64,000 bases of DNA from Pseudomonas sp. MAG733B (GCF_036884845.1 NZ_CP145732.1:310001-374000), one strand, 5' to 3'; counted from the first letter of the stretch, positions 8,322-18,551 are shown. Notes: generated from the letters alone by a model not told the origin. Translations and numbers: made by a program.

Positions 8322-10231
8322 CAGGACAGCGCCTCCAGCTCCGCCTGCATGCTTTCCAGCAGTTCCAGCGCTTCCATCCAGGCTTCTTCCAGCTCAGCTT
8401 CACGCACCTTTAGCTTGGCCTGTTCGGCCAGCAGATCACGCAACTCGTTCTTGCGCGCTGGCTCGTAGATATCGCTGTCGCCGAGGCTGGTATCGATTTT
8501 CGCCAGTTTTTCGTGGAGCTTGCCGAGTTCGGCTTCAAGCTTGTCAGCTTCGCGCTTGTGCGGCGCCAGTTGCTGACGCAATGCAGCAGCGGCCTGACGC
8601 TGGGCTTTCTTGTCGGTCTTGTCCGGATTGACCGGGGTGTTGCTGACCGGCGCATTGCGCTGGCGATACTCCACCAGCCACCGGGTGTAGTCCTCCAGGT
8701 CGCCGTCGAATTCCTCGACTTTGCCGTCCGCCACCAGATAGAAATTGTCGGTGGTGCTCTTGAGCAGGTGACGGTCGTGGGAGACCACCAGTACCGCACC
8801 ACTGAATTCCTGCAGGGCCATGGTCAGCGCCAGGCGCATTTCCAGGTCCAGGTGGTTGGTCGGTTCGTCGAGCAGCAACAGGTTCGGACGATCCCAGGCG
8901 ATCAACGCCAAGGCCAGACGTGCTTTCTCGCCACCGGAGAAATTCAGTACCGGCTCATCGATCCGCGCACCACGGAAGTCGAAACCGCCGAGGAAGTCAC
9001 GCAGGGTCTGTTCGCGTTCGGTCGGCGCCAGACGCTGCAAGTGCAGCAACGGGCTGGCCTTGGAGTCCAGCGAGTCGAGCTGATGCTGAGCGAAGTAGCC
9101 AACCACGGTGTTCTCGCCACGGGTCAACCGGCCGGCCAGCGGCGACAGTTCGCCAGCAAGGTTTTTGATCAGGGTCGATTTACCGGCGCCATTCGGACCG
9201 AGCAAGCCGATGCGCGCACCCGGGGTCAGTTGCAGCTTGACCTTCTCCAGTACGGCTTTGTCGCCGTAACCCAGACGCGCGTCGGACAGGTCGATCAGCG
9301 GGCTGGAGATTTTCTGCGATTCGCGGAAAACGAAGTCGAACGGCGAATCGACGTGGGCGGCGGTCAGCTCTTCCATCCGCTCCAGTGCCTTGATCCGGCT
9401 CTGGGCCTGCCGGGCCTTGGTCGCCTGGGCCTTGAAGCGGGCGATGTAGCTTTCCATGTGCGCACGTTGCACCTGCTGCTTCTCGTAAGCCTGCTGTTGC
9501 TGGGCCAGACGTTCGGCACGGGCACGCTCGAAGGCGCTGTAGCCACCGCGATAGAGGTTGATTTTGCGCTGATCAACGTGCGCGACATGATCGACCACGG
9601 CATCGAGGAAATCCCGGTCGTGGGAGATCAGCATCAAGGTGCCAGGATAGCTTTTGAGCCACTCTTCGAGCCAGATGATGGCGTCGAGGTCCAAGTGGTT
9701 GGTCGGTTCGTCGAGCAGCAACAGGTCCGAAGGACACATCAAGGCCTGCGCGAGGTTCAGACGCATCCGCCAGCCGCCGGAGAAATCTCCGACCTGACGA
9801 TCCATCTGCTCGTTGGTGAAGCCCAGACCGGCCAGCAACTTGCGCGCCCGGGCGTCGGCGGTGTACCCGTCGGCGCTGTCGAGTTCGGAGTGCAGGCGGG
9901 CCTGAGCGGCACCGTCATGGGCCGCTTCGGCTGCCGCCAGGTCGTGTTGCACCTGGCGCAGGCGCAGGTCGCCATCGAGCACGTAGTCGACCGCCAGGCG
10001 TTCGAGCGTGTCGACCTCCTGGCGCATGTGGGCGATACGCCAGTCGGCCGGCAGGAAGCAATCACCCGAGTCCGGGTGCAGTTCACCCCGAAGCAAGGCG
10101 AACATGCTCGATTTGCCGGCGCCGTTGGCACCGATGAGGCCGGCTTTCTGGCCGGCGTGCAGCGTCAACTCGGCGTCTTCTAGCAGACGTTGCGGGCCAC
10201 GCTGTAAAGTCAGGTTCTGAAGTCGAATCAT
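8321..10231 (-). CDS. yheS: ABC-F family ATPase YheS
   Basis: A 636-residue soluble protein with two ABC ATPase domains and no membrane segments. Walker A motifs GANGAGKSS (residues 34-42) and GPNGAGKST, signatures FSGGWRMRL and FSGGEKARL, and two LLLDEPTNHLDL motifs are intact. Between them is the ABC-F linker, and the C-terminus is a charged coiled coil. Length and sequence match E. coli YheS (637 residues). ABC-F proteins act at the ribosomal E site to rescue stalled translation. The start is the ATG at 10231 (MIRLQNLTL), not the upstream reading. Confidence 0.93.
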   Translation of the reverse strand: MIRLQNLTLQRGPQRLLEDAELTLHAGQKAGLIGANGAGKSSMFALLRGELHPDSGDCFLPADWRIAHMRQEVDTLERLAVDYVLDGDLRLRQVQHDLAAAEAAHDGAAQARLHSELDSADGYTADARARKLLAGLGFTNEQMDRQVGDFSGGWRMRLNLAQALMCPSDLLLLDEPTNHLDLDAIIWLEEWLKSYPGTLMLISHDRDFLDAVVDHVAHVDQRKINLYRGGYSAFERARAERLAQQQQAYEKQQVQRAHMESYIARFKAQATKARQAQSRIKALERMEELTAAHVDSPFDFVFRESQKISSPLIDLSDARLGYGDKAVLEKVKLQLTPGARIGLLGPNGAGKSTLIKNLAGELSPLAGRLTRGENTVVGYFAQHQLDSLDSKASPLLHLQRLAPTEREQTLRDFLGGFDFRGARIDEPVLNFSGGEKARLALALIAWDRPNLLLLDEPTNHLDLEMRLALTMALQEFSGAVLVVSHDRHLLKSTTDNFYLVADGKVEEFDGDLEDYTRWLVEYRQRNAPVSNTPVNPDKTDKKAQRQAAAALRQQLAPHKREADKLEAELGKLHEKLAKIDTSLGDSDIYEPARKNELRDLLAEQAKLKVREAELEEAWMEALELLESMQAELEALS

Positions 10232-10281
10232 AATGGCGGCGGAGTCTACCAGCTTCGCTCGCAACTGGCGCGAGTAGCACT

Positions 10282-10746
10282 ATGTCCTCTGACCTGTGGA
10301 GCTTTTCCCTCAGCACTTACGCCAAACCGGGCGTTGAGCAGGCGTGCCTGCAATTACAGTCAATGGGGGTCAATGTGTGTCTGCTGCTGTGCGCGGCATG
10401 GCTTGGCCAACGAGGCATCGCCTGCAACGAACAACGTTTGCAGCAACTTCGCAGTGAGACCACGTCCTGGGACGCTGATGTCGTGCGACCGTTGCGGGCA
10501 TTGCGCATGCAATGGAAAGAAGCCGCGACGAAGGACGTCGAGCTGAGCAAGTTGCGAGAGCAAGTGAAGTCGTTGGAGCTGGAAGCCGAGCGGCATCTGT
10601 TACAGCGACTGGAACGATCGGCGCAGAACTGGCCGCAAGAAGAGAAGACCGATCTATCGGCCTGGCTGGAAGGTGTGGCGGCGGACGCCGCCCACCTCGA
10701 CCGCGACGCGCTGCATCAGCTGCGCGTCGCGGTAACCGGCACTTAG
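10282..10746 (+). CDS. TIGR02444 family protein
   Basis: A 154-residue cytoplasmic protein, mostly helical, with the TIGR02444 (DUF2390) opening LWSFSLSTYAKPGVEQACLQLQ. No enzymatic motif is visible; function unknown. It is divergent from yheS and convergent with algP: its TAG stop and the algP TAA stop share bases 10744-10745, an unusually tight tail-to-tail overlap with no room for a terminator between them. Confidence 0.85.
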   Translation: MSSDLWSFSLSTYAKPGVEQACLQLQSMGVNVCLLLCAAWLGQRGIACNEQRLQQLRSETTSWDADVVRPLRALRMQWKEAATKDVELSKLREQVKSLELEAERHLLQRLERSAQNWPQEEKTDLSAWLEGVAADAAHLDRDALHQLRVAVTGT

Positions 10747-11972
10747 GAAGCGCTGGTTGGGGTGGAGGTTGTTGCGCTCGGAACAGCGGCCGGCGTTGGT
10801 GCTGGCGTAGCTGTCGAGGTGGAGGCTGTCGAAGCAGGTGCTGCGGCTGGAGCCGGGGTAGCCGGCTTGGCAACAGGGGCAGTCGCTGGCTTGGCAACAA
10901 CCGGTTTTTTCACTGCCGGCTTGGCTGCTGGTTTAGCAGCAGGTTTGGCCGCTGGTTTTGCAGCAGGCTTGGCAGCAACTGGTTTGGCTGCGGGTTTGGC
11001 TGCGGCAGGTTTCGCGGCGCTGGCAGTTGCCGGTTTGGCGGCAGTGGCAGGTTTCGCGGCAGCGGTTTTAGCGGCCGGCTTGGCAGCTGGTTTAGCCGCT
11101 GTTTTCGCAGCAGGTTTTGCTGCTGGTTTTGCCGCTGGCTTGGCTGCGGTTTTGGCTGCAACAGGTTTGGCGGCTGGCTTGGCAGCAGGCTTCGCCGCAG
11201 CGGTTTTAGCAGCAGGTTTTGCAGCGGCTTTTACGGCAGGTTTTGCCGCTGGTTTGGCAGCAGTTTTTACAGCTGGTTTGGCAGCAGCTTTTACAGCTGG
11301 TTTTGCCGCTGGTTTTGCTGCAGCGGTTTTCGCCGCGGCAGGTTTGGCAGCCGCTGTTTTTGCAGCAGTCGGTTTGGCAGCAGCAGGCTTCGCAGCGGCA
11401 GTTCTAGCCGCAGGTTTTGCAGCGCTGGCCGCAGCTGGTTTTTTCGCTGCAGGTTTGGCTGCGGCTTTCACCGGTGCCTTGGCAACCGGTTTGGCGGCAG
11501 GCTTGGCCGGTGCTTTTGCAGCAGCCGGTTTGGCAGCGGCTTTCTTCGCAGGAGCCGCAGCAGGCTTGGCCGCACGCAGGGACAACGCCTTGCCGACAGC
11601 CTCTTGTACACGACCGATACCCTGGGCCAGTTTCAGGCTTTCTTGAGCGTCGCGCTTGAGTTGCAGGATGTAGCCGCGAGTGTCCGACTGACGCTCTTTG
11701 AGAGCATCCAGCAGGTCCTCAAGTTCTTTCACTCCGTCCTTGGCTTTGGCTTGTGCCTTGGCCTTGCCGGCCGCTGCAGCGTCCTGCAATTTGGTGCGGG
11801 ATTTGTGCAATTTTTCCTGCGCTTTTCCGCGCTGCTTTTCCAGCTTGGCGAGCAGTTTTTCAGCATCAGCCAAGGCTTCGGAACAAGCGGTTTCCAGATG
11901 CTCGAGCAGGCTGCTCGAGAGTTGTTGGAGCAGGTGCAACGGAGTGTTTACTGGCTTCTTGGTGGCCGACAT
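10743..11972 (-). CDS. algP: AlgP, histone H1-like DNA-binding protein
   Basis: A 409-residue protein. Residues 1-130 are a charged coiled-coil-like domain (LLEHLETACSEALADAEKLL). From about 135 to 370 there are dozens of AAKPAA/AKPAAK repeats, and the C-terminus is Pro/Ala/Thr-rich. AlgP (AlgR3) of P. aeruginosa has the same lysine-alanine-proline tail, which resembles eukaryotic histone H1 and affects transcription of the alginate gene algD. Repeat tracts like this change length by slippage, so repeat number will differ among strains. RBS AGGAGG lies 4-5 bases upstream of the ATG. Confidence 0.92.
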   Translation of the reverse strand: MSATKKPVNTPLHLLQQLSSSLLEHLETACSEALADAEKLLAKLEKQRGKAQEKLHKSRTKLQDAAAAGKAKAQAKAKDGVKELEDLLDALKERQSDTRGYILQLKRDAQESLKLAQGIGRVQEAVGKALSLRAAKPAAAPAKKAAAKPAAAKAPAKPAAKPVAKAPVKAAAKPAAKKPAAASAAKPAARTAAAKPAAAKPTAAKTAAAKPAAAKTAAAKPAAKPAVKAAAKPAVKTAAKPAAKPAVKAAAKPAAKTAAAKPAAKPAAKPVAAKTAAKPAAKPAAKPAAKTAAKPAAKPAAKTAAAKPATAAKPATASAAKPAAAKPAAKPVAAKPAAKPAAKPAAKPAAKPAVKKPVVAKPATAPVAKPATPAPAAAPASTASTSTATPAPTPAAVPSATTSTPTSAS

Positions 11973-12166
11973 GGTTTACCTCCTGGCTGAAGTGAGTTGC
12001 GGCTCATACTAGACCTCTGCTGCAACCGCCGCTAGGGCATGTTGACACTATCGAAAGCGGTGCGTTGCAAACGAACGAAAATCTTCTTCGTCGACGCAAA
12101 AAGCAGTTCACCTTTGTGAGCATTCACACTGGCATAATCGCCCGCATCTCAGGCTGGAGAGTGCCC

Positions 12167-12832
12167 ATGTCGCGCTACCTTTTTTTATCGCTGTGCGTAA
12201 TTTTTTCGGCTGCTCAGGCCGCCGAAAAAACCCAGGAAAATGACGCCCACGATCTCGCTTACAGCTTGGGTGCGAGCCTGGGTGAACGCCTGCGCCAGGA
12301 GGTTCCCGACCTGCAACTCAAGGCGCTGGTCGAAGGTTTGCAGCAAGCCTATCAAGGCAAGCCACTGGCGTTGAAAGACGAGCAGATCGAGCAGATTCTC
12401 ACCGAGCACGAAGCCCGGGTCGCCATGCAGACACCCGCACCACAAAGCGAGCGTGCGCTGGAAAACGAGCAACGTTTTCTCACCGAGGAAAAAGCCAAGC
12501 CCGGCGTTCGTGAACTGACTGATGGAATTCTGCTGACCGAGTTGGCACCCGGTACTGGCGCCAAGGCCGGACCGAATGGAAAAGTGCAGGTGCTTTACAT
12601 CGGACGCCTTCCCGACGGCACCGTGTTCGACCAGAACAGTCAGCCACAGTGGTTCAGTCTCGACAGCGTGATCAGCGGCTGGCGCAGCGCATTGCAGAAC
12701 ATGCCGGTCGGCGCGAAATGGCGTCTGGTGATTCCATCGGCACAAGCCTATGGCGCAGATGGTGCCGGCGACCTGATCGCGCCGTTCACGCCTCTGGTAT
12801 TCGAAGTCGAATTACGCGGCGCTACCAGCTGA
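12167..12832 (+). CDS. FKBP-type peptidyl-prolyl cis-trans isomerase, periplasmic
   Basis: A 221-residue FkpA/Mip-type protein. The ATG at 12167 gives a Sec signal peptide ending AQA, then a helical dimerisation domain (DAHDLAYSLGASLGERL) and a C-terminal FKBP domain (KVQVLYIGRLPDGTVFDQN, VGAKWRLVIPSAQAYG). It catalyses prolyl isomerisation and probably acts as a chaperone for exported proteins. An upstream in-frame reading exists but would bury the signal peptide. Confidence 0.9.
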   Translation: MSRYLFLSLCVIFSAAQAAEKTQENDAHDLAYSLGASLGERLRQEVPDLQLKALVEGLQQAYQGKPLALKDEQIEQILTEHEARVAMQTPAPQSERALENEQRFLTEEKAKPGVRELTDGILLTELAPGTGAKAGPNGKVQVLYIGRLPDGTVFDQNSQPQWFSLDSVISGWRSALQNMPVGAKWRLVIPSAQAYGADGAGDLIAPFTPLVFEVELRGATS

Positions 12833-12844
12833 CAGCGCAAATGA

Positions 12845-12871
12845 AAAACGGCGTGCCTTGGCACGCCGTTT
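12845..12871. terminator. Bidirectional Rho-independent terminator
   Basis: Eleven-pair stem AACGGCGTGCC-TT-GGCACGCCGTT with an A-run on the 5' side, between the convergent FKBP and algQ genes. T-run on the plus side is short (TTT). Confidence 0.75.
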
Positions 12872-12893
12872 CGGGGTCTTGCGGGAAAGCGCT

Positions 12894-13352
12894 TCAGGCC
12901 TGGACCGAATCGGTTTCCTTGTGAGCGGTGTGCAGCACTTCGATCAGGCAATCTTCCAGTTCGAAGCGTTCGTGCAACAGGCCGCCGAGTTCCTTGAACT
13001 TCTCTGCGACACACTTTCCTTCATCGCACAGGTCGTTGAACGCGAGAAGCTTCTCGGTGATGACGTCAATGCGCGGGTAGATGGTCTCGGCGAGTTCCAG
13101 GCCTCGCTTGTCGTTGAAGGCCTTGGCCTCCCCCGTCAGCTGCTCATAGATCTCGAAGTGCCCGGCGGAGACGTAATCGACCAACACGCCGCAGAATTCC
13201 TGCAAAGGCTTTCGGTTCTCGCCCAGCGTTTCAGGTGTGGCGCCGAGCTTGTCGTATGCGTCGATCAGGTCCTTGCGTTCCTGCAACCAGCGATCGATCA
13301 GAAGGTGCACTCCACCCCAGCGTTCCTGAGCATTCTGACAACTTTCGAGCAT
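12894..13352 (-). CDS. algQ: AlgQ / Rsd family anti-sigma-70 factor
   Basis: A 152-residue helical protein. I use the ATG at 13352 ([14 protein letters not shown]), with AGAGAG upstream; the upstream reading to 13436 lacks family similarity. Conserved features include [11 protein letters not shown] and the Cys-rich end of the Rsd fold. AlgQ binds the housekeeping sigma factor and shifts RNA polymerase toward alternative sigma factors; in P. aeruginosa it influences alginate and siderophore genes. Confidence 0.9.
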   Translation of the reverse strand: MLESCQNAQERWGGVHLLIDRWLQERKDLIDAYDKLGATPETLGENRKPLQEFCGVLVDYVSAGHFEIYEQLTGEAKAFNDKRGLELAETIYPRIDVITEKLLAFNDLCDEGKCVAEKFKELGGLLHERFELEDCLIEVLHTAHKETDSVQA

Positions 13353-13522
13353 GGTGATCTCTCTTCCCTTGTGGGTCAGCTGCTCTATGCCCGCTCGCCT
13401 CTTGTATGGGCGGTCGGACAGAGCGTCATCGAGCAACAGAATTCCAATGACACGTGCGGGCCAGATTATGCCCGCGCGACTGTGGCTTCAAGGTACGCAC
13501 GCGATAAAGTTCATACAAGTGT

Positions 13523-14074
13523 TTAATCACGCACAAAGGCCCGGTGCGACGACTCGCCGCTGAGCGGTCGTTGCAAAGCGGTCCAGACAAGGCGCAGCAG
13601 CTGATAAACACACAGAATCATCATCGCGACGAAGAACAGCAGACTCCACTCCGGAATGCTCAGGTCGAACAGCGTCCAGGTGATCTGCACGCAGTCGACG
13701 GTGCCTTTGAACATCTGCTGCATGACACACGTCCACGGCGCGTTGGCGAGCGGCTCTGTCAGATGCGGCGCGCAGGCCGACAGCTGATGCACCGGGTCAC
13801 TTTGCAACAATACCTGCCGCCACGCCGTGGCCGTACCTGCCAGGCTGCAGAGCAGACCCAACAACCAATACAGCAAGGCACCGAGTTGACCAGGCCCCTG
13901 CACGGCAGCCACCAGGCAGACACCCGTCAGCAACGCCAGGCAAACCCGTTGCAACAGGCACAAGCCACACGGCGTGAGGCCGACGGCATATTCCAGATAG
14001 TAAGACGCGCCCAGGACCAGGGCGCCCGTAACGAAAACCGTGAAGAACAAGGAGCGTGAGCAGGCCAACGACAT
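13523..14074 (-). CDS. dsbH: Disulfide bond formation protein DsbB family (DsbH-like)
   Basis: A 183-residue inner-membrane protein with four hydrophobic segments. The first redox pair C36-G-L-C39 sits after the first helix and a second Cys pair (SACAPH and WTCVMQQ) in the second periplasmic loop, as in DsbB. It would reoxidise DsbA and pass electrons to quinone. Pseudomonas has more than one DsbB-type gene; this one sits at the algQ-hemY position, where P. aeruginosa has dsbH as I recall. Confidence 0.85.
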   Translation of the reverse strand: MSLACSRSLFFTVFVTGALVLGASYYLEYAVGLTPCGLCLLQRVCLALLTGVCLVAAVQGPGQLGALLYWLLGLLCSLAGTATAWRQVLLQSDPVHQLSACAPHLTEPLANAPWTCVMQQMFKGTVDCVQITWTLFDLSIPEWSLLFFVAMMILCVYQLLRLVWTALQRPLSGESSHRAFVRD

Positions 14075-14304
14075 GGCTTTTCCGTAACAATTAAGGACCG
14101 ACGGCTACGGTAGAGGAAAGCGCGCCAGCCTTTCAAGGCGGGTCGCCAGCGACACTTCAGCGGGGATGTAGGGAAATCCCGACAGAAGCTACAGGATCAG
14201 ATGTAGTCCTTTGTAGGACTTTGCTTAAGATGCGATAGGAAGACAAAAACAGGGCGAACTTCACCGCTCTGAACTGTCTTCCATGCAATGCCTTTGAATA
14301 GCTA

Positions 14305-15543
14305 TCAAGCGTGAGCCGGCACCGGCAGCGGCGCCGACAACAAGCGCTCATCCAGCAGGCCCAGGCCTTCCTGGAACAGCTGGTTGCTGCGCTCGGTATC
14401 ACCCATTTGCGCGAGCAGCCGCGCGAGTTCGGCGCAGGCTTCCGGATTGCGCTGCACGCGCAGACTGCTTTCCAGATAATCCCTGGCTTTACCCCAAAGG
14501 CTACTTTGCAAACACAGGCGACCCAAAGTCAGCAACAGGCTCGGATCGGCGGGATGATCCTTGAGCCAACCTTCGGCAAGCTGCAAATGACGAGTCGGAT
14601 CACTGCCGCGAACCAATCCGTAGAGACGCGCCAGATGACTGTCGTAGTTGCGCTTCAGAGCCGTTCGCAAGACTTCTTCGGCCTCGACCTGCGCGCCCAG
14701 TTGCCGCAGCTGTTCAGCATAGGCGAGCACCAGTTGCGGCTCTTGACGCTGAGCCGACGTCAGTTGCTGCCAGGCGCGATTGAGCGATTGCAAGCCGACG
14801 GTGCCGTCCTCTTCCTGATGCGCCGCCAGGGACAGATTCTTGCCCCAGGCGCGACGCTCCAGCTCGGCCAGTTCCGCGGGTGGCAGCACTTTGTCCTTGC
14901 GCAGTTCCGGCAGCAGGCGAATGACCGCCGACCAGTCGCCCCGCTGCTGATGCAGGCGTTGCAACTGGCGCAGGGTCTGGGCGTTATGAGGGTGACGTTC
15001 GTGCATCGCTTGCAGGGTCGACAGGGCTCCGTCGGTATCGCCGCGATCGGTCTGCAATTGTGCGTGGTTCAAGGCAATCGCCAATTCCGCCTGAGGCTGA
15101 CGCTCAAGCGCGCGCTCCAGCAGGTTGTCGCTCTCCTCGTAATGTCCTTGTTCGTTCGCCGCACGCGCTGCACCGAGGTAGTACAGCAACGGTTGACGTT
15201 CGGCTTCCGCAGCGCGATGTAAATGACGCTGCGCGCTGGCCCAGCGACCTTCGGCCAGGTCCAGTTGACCATGTTCGATCGCCACTTGAACCCGGCGACT
15301 GCGATTACGCCGCGACCAGGGATTGACCACACCTCCGGAGGTCGTCACCAGTTCGATCAATGCCTTGATGCCCCAGAACACCAGCCAGAGAACCGCCAGC
15401 AGCGCCAGAGTTGCCCACAGGCTCGATTCGAAGCGAAAGCTCTTGTAGGCGATCAGCACGTAACCGGAATGCTCGGCGATCGCCAAACCCAGCGCAGCGG
15501 CAATGGCGATGACCAGAAACACGATCACATAGAGGCGTTTCAT
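14305..15543 (-). CDS. hemY: HemY-type heme biosynthesis-associated TPR membrane protein
   Basis: A 412-residue protein with two N-terminal membrane helices (about 5-25 and 40-62) followed by TPR repeats. This is the proteobacterial HemY of the hemCDXY operon, unrelated to the Bacillus protoporphyrinogen oxidase of the same name. Its exact role in heme synthesis is uncertain. Its ATG overlaps the hemX stop (ATGA), so it is translationally coupled. Confidence 0.9.
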   Translation of the reverse strand: MKRLYVIVFLVIAIAAALGLAIAEHSGYVLIAYKSFRFESSLWATLALLAVLWLVFWGIKALIELVTTSGGVVNPWSRRNRSRRVQVAIEHGQLDLAEGRWASAQRHLHRAAEAERQPLLYYLGAARAANEQGHYEESDNLLERALERQPQAELAIALNHAQLQTDRGDTDGALSTLQAMHERHPHNAQTLRQLQRLHQQRGDWSAVIRLLPELRKDKVLPPAELAELERRAWGKNLSLAAHQEEDGTVGLQSLNRAWQQLTSAQRQEPQLVLAYAEQLRQLGAQVEAEEVLRTALKRNYDSHLARLYGLVRGSDPTRHLQLAEGWLKDHPADPSLLLTLGRLCLQSSLWGKARDYLESSLRVQRNPEACAELARLLAQMGDTERSNQLFQEGLGLLDERLLSAPLPVPAHA

Positions 15544-16691
15544 GGCGTGGCCTCCTGGGTGGCAGGTTTAGCCAGCGGTTTGATCGAGTCTTCGGCATTG
15601 ACGTTACGCCGTTCCAGATAACCCTGAACCGCGCTCAGCGTGCCGGTCAGATCCGGGGTAACCACAGTGACCGGTTGCGCGCTCAACTCGGCCACCTGCT
15701 CAAGCATCACTTTGCTCTGCGGGTTGTCCGGGTTGAAATTGCCCTTGAGCACATCTCGCGCCTCATCCAGCGACTGGCTGTAAACCGCGGCCTGACCGTT
15801 GAGCGCGGCCCATTGCGCCTGTTCCAGCGCCAGGCTCAGCGCCAGGCGCACCTGGCTCAGACTCTGCCCGGCCAACAATGGGCGGACATTTTTGTCGGCG
15901 TTGAAATCGATGCGTATGTAGCGCGAGATCTGATCCCACCATTGCGCCCAGCGGCTGGCGCCATCGCCATCGGCGGTCAGGCCCAGCAGCGATTCGCCGC
16001 GATCCTTGTACTCGGGTGCCAGCTCGGTGAGGCTGATGACTTGATCGCGCAGCGCGCCCAGTCGCAGGAACAAACCGGTGCGATCCGGCTGCTCGGTGCT
16101 GCGCAATGCCACCAGGGTCTTGGCCACTTGTTCGCGGGCGGCGAAAGAGCCGGGGTCATTCTGTTCGCGGAGAATTTCATCGGCGCCCTGCACCAGGGCC
16201 TGGGCGCTGCTGATGTCCTGCAACGCCGAAAGCCGCAGGCTGGCCAGACGCAACAGATGCTCGGCTTCAGCCAGACGCCAGTCCTTGCGGCTGGCGCCGA
16301 GGACGGTTTCCAGACGTTGATTGAGTCGCTGCTGATCACCCTGCAACTGGATCACCAGACGGCTGCGCTCTTCCAGCACATCGGCGCCGGGCAGTTGCTC
16401 AAGACGCGCGCTCAGGCGCTGTTCATTGAGCTTCAGGTTTTGCGCCTCGTCGCTCAACGCCTGCACCTGGCTCAGCTGCTGCTGGTTGGTCGCTTGCAGA
16501 TGACGCACCTGCCAGACGCCCCAACCACCCACCGCCACACCGGCGGCGCCCAGCAGCAGCGCGACGATTGCCAGCCCATTGCCTCGGCTCGGCTGTGCAG
16601 CAGGGGGAGGCGGCATTTCATTAACAGGAGCATCAACCGGTGCATCAAGCACAGGCCGCGAGTCATCTTTAGGCAAGGCTGTTTCGCTCAC
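15540..16691 (-). CDS. hemX: HemX-type membrane protein (uroporphyrinogen-III C-methyltransferase-like annotation)
   Basis: A 383-residue protein: a Pro/Asp-rich cytoplasmic N-terminus, one membrane helix (GLAIVALLLGAAGVAVGGWGV), a long periplasmic coiled coil and a helical C-terminal domain. Databases often name this family uroporphyrinogen-III methyltransferase, but it has no SAM-binding motif; it is better called HemX. It lies 16 bases after hemD and overlaps hemY. Confidence 0.9.
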   Translation of the reverse strand: MSETALPKDDSRPVLDAPVDAPVNEMPPPPAAQPSRGNGLAIVALLLGAAGVAVGGWGVWQVRHLQATNQQQLSQVQALSDEAQNLKLNEQRLSARLEQLPGADVLEERSRLVIQLQGDQQRLNQRLETVLGASRKDWRLAEAEHLLRLASLRLSALQDISSAQALVQGADEILREQNDPGSFAAREQVAKTLVALRSTEQPDRTGLFLRLGALRDQVISLTELAPEYKDRGESLLGLTADGDGASRWAQWWDQISRYIRIDFNADKNVRPLLAGQSLSQVRLALSLALEQAQWAALNGQAAVYSQSLDEARDVLKGNFNPDNPQSKVMLEQVAELSAQPVTVVTPDLTGTLSAVQGYLERRNVNAEDSIKPLAKPATQEATP

Positions 16692-16707
16692 GTATCCATC
16701 CTTTGCA

Positions 16708-17475
16708 TTAGAGAACGGGTTCGGGATGCTCCCGTAACGCCGTCAGCAAAGCCGCGGCACTCGCGCCACGACAATCCACAACTGTCAGGGCACCGGCAGC
16801 TTGTGCCAGCTCGGCAACCCTGGGGCTTGGTACAAACAACGGCAACCGCGCCAACTGCGGCCAGGCATCGCCAGCCAGTTGATGCAGGTGCTCAAAACCC
16901 TGTCCACTGCTGACCACCAGTGCGTTCAGGTGTTCCGCTTCAATCAGGTCCGGCAGCGCTGCCGGCGGGTATTGCGGCAGCTCGCGACGATACAGTTCCA
17001 GATACTCGACACTAGCACCTCGCTCGCGCAAGCGCTCGGCCAGCAGCTCGCGCCCGCCCTCACCGCGCAGGATCAACACCCGCGGATCAGGCCGGGTGAT
17101 AGCCTCGCGCAACGCTGCGAGTTCAAGCAAGGCTTCACTGTCATCGCCGCCCTCGGGGAAGCTTACGTCCAGGCCGTGACCCTCAAGGATCTGCGCCGTC
17201 GCCGCGCCGACACTGAACCACTTCACAAACGGTGCTGGCGAGCCAAACCGCTCGACCAGATCGACACAGATTCGCGCGGCGGGTTTGCTGACCACGATCG
17301 CTGCGCAGTAGCGATCCAGCGCCCGGATCACATCGCGCATTGTGTCAGAGGCAGGGATCGGCACGATGTCCAAAAGCGGCAGGGTGCTGCTGAAAATCCC
17401 CTGCCCGGCCAACAGATCGCTGAGCGCCGCCGACTCATCCGCGGGACGCGTCAGCAGCAGGCGCCAGCCTGTCAC
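16708..17475 (-). CDS. hemD: Uroporphyrinogen-III synthase
   Basis: A 255-residue two-domain enzyme that cyclises hydroxymethylbilane to uroporphyrinogen III with inversion of ring D. Visible family features are LLLTRP at the start and VSKPAARI and SSGQGFEHL in the domain cores. It starts with GTG, which overlaps the hemC TGA stop (GTGA), so HemD is made by coupled translation from hemC. Confidence 0.93.
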   Translation of the reverse strand: MTGWRLLLTRPADESAALSDLLAGQGIFSSTLPLLDIVPIPASDTMRDVIRALDRYCAAIVVSKPAARICVDLVERFGSPAPFVKWFSVGAATAQILEGHGLDVSFPEGGDDSEALLELAALREAITRPDPRVLILRGEGGRELLAERLRERGASVEYLELYRRELPQYPPAALPDLIEAEHLNALVVSSGQGFEHLHQLAGDAWPQLARLPLFVPSPRVAELAQAAGALTVVDCRGASAAALLTALREHPEPVL

Positions 17476-18413
17476 TCGTGACCTGCCTCGCCGTAAACCG
17501 CTTTGAGGATGTCGGCGGCGCCCTGACTCAAAAGGTCTTCGGCCACTTGCACACCCAAAGCTTCGGCATCGCCACGCGGCGCGCGGGCCTGGGCACTGAG
17601 CAGCAGGCCGCCGCTCGGATCGCCCACCAGGCCACGCAACCAGACCTGCTCGCCCTCAAGCACGGCGTAGCAGGCGATTGGCACCTGGCAACCGCCATTC
17701 AGATGTTTGTTGAGGGCACGTTCGGCGGTCACTCGAGTGGCGGTGTCTTGGTGATGCAACGGCGCCAGCAAAGCGTGAATTTCACTGTCGGCGGTGCGAC
17801 ATTCAATCCCCACTGCGCCCTGGCCACCGGCCGGCAGGCTGTCGTCGACGCTGATGGCCGAGGTGATGCGATCTTCAAAACCCAGCCGGATCAAACCGGC
17901 CGCGGCGAGAATAATGGCGTCGTATTCTCCGGCATCGAGCTTGGCCAGGCGCGTGTTCACATTACCGCGCAGGAAACGGATTTCCAGGTCCGGGCGACGG
18001 GTCAGCAACTGGGCCTGACGGCGCAGGCTCGACGTGCCGACGATGCTGCCTTGCGGCAACTCATCGAGGCTGGCGTAGGTATTGGAGACAAATGCGTCGC
18101 GCGGGTCTTCGCGCTCGCAGATGCAGTACAGACCGAGGCCTTCGGGGAAGTCCATCGGCACGTCTTTCATGGAGTGCACGGCGATGTCGGCTTCGTTTTC
18201 CAGCAGCGCGGTTTCCAGTTCCTTGACGAACAGGCCCTTACCGCCGATTTTCGACAGCGGTGAATCGAGCAGCTTGTCACCGCGACTGACCATGGGCACC
18301 AAGGTCACGAGCAGACCTGGGTGGGCCTCCTCCAGACGGGCTTTGACGTATTCGGCCTGCCACAGGGCGAGAGCACTTTTGCGGGTGGCGATGCGGATTT
18401 GGCGAGAGGACAT
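17472..18413 (-). CDS. hemC: Porphobilinogen deaminase (hydroxymethylbilane synthase)
   Basis: A 313-residue enzyme that joins four porphobilinogens into hydroxymethylbilane. The dipyrromethane cofactor cysteine is in [14 protein letters not shown]. Other signatures are [30 protein letters not shown] and [11 protein letters not shown]. It is the first gene of the hemCDXY string and lies 138 bases downstream of algR on the same strand. Confidence 0.96.
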   Translation of the reverse strand: MSSRQIRIATRKSALALWQAEYVKARLEEAHPGLLVTLVPMVSRGDKLLDSPLSKIGGKGLFVKELETALLENEADIAVHSMKDVPMDFPEGLGLYCICEREDPRDAFVSNTYASLDELPQGSIVGTSSLRRQAQLLTRRPDLEIRFLRGNVNTRLAKLDAGEYDAIILAAAGLIRLGFEDRITSAISVDDSLPAGGQGAVGIECRTADSEIHALLAPLHHQDTATRVTAERALNKHLNGGCQVPIACYAVLEGEQVWLRGLVGDPSGGLLLSAQARAPRGDAEALGVQVAEDLLSQGAADILKAVYGEAGHE

Positions 18414-18551
18414 GGATCAATCCGTACTGAATAGATACGGCGGATAATAACAGCTCAGCCAAATCCACTTTGACTTGTATCAGAAACTACTCGGCCTCCC
18501 TGGCCCCGGATGTCCGGCAATCGGGTGTGAAATTCGTCTGCGCCCAGCGAA

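Noticed and set aside
10762..11646. Long Gly/Ala/Leu-rich open frame opposite algP
   Set aside because: It is the antisense reading of the algP repeat tract; no ribosome site and no family similarity.
14205..14222. Terminator between dsbH and hemY
   Set aside because: The AGTCC..GGACT hairpin is only five pairs with no T-run in the direction of hemY.
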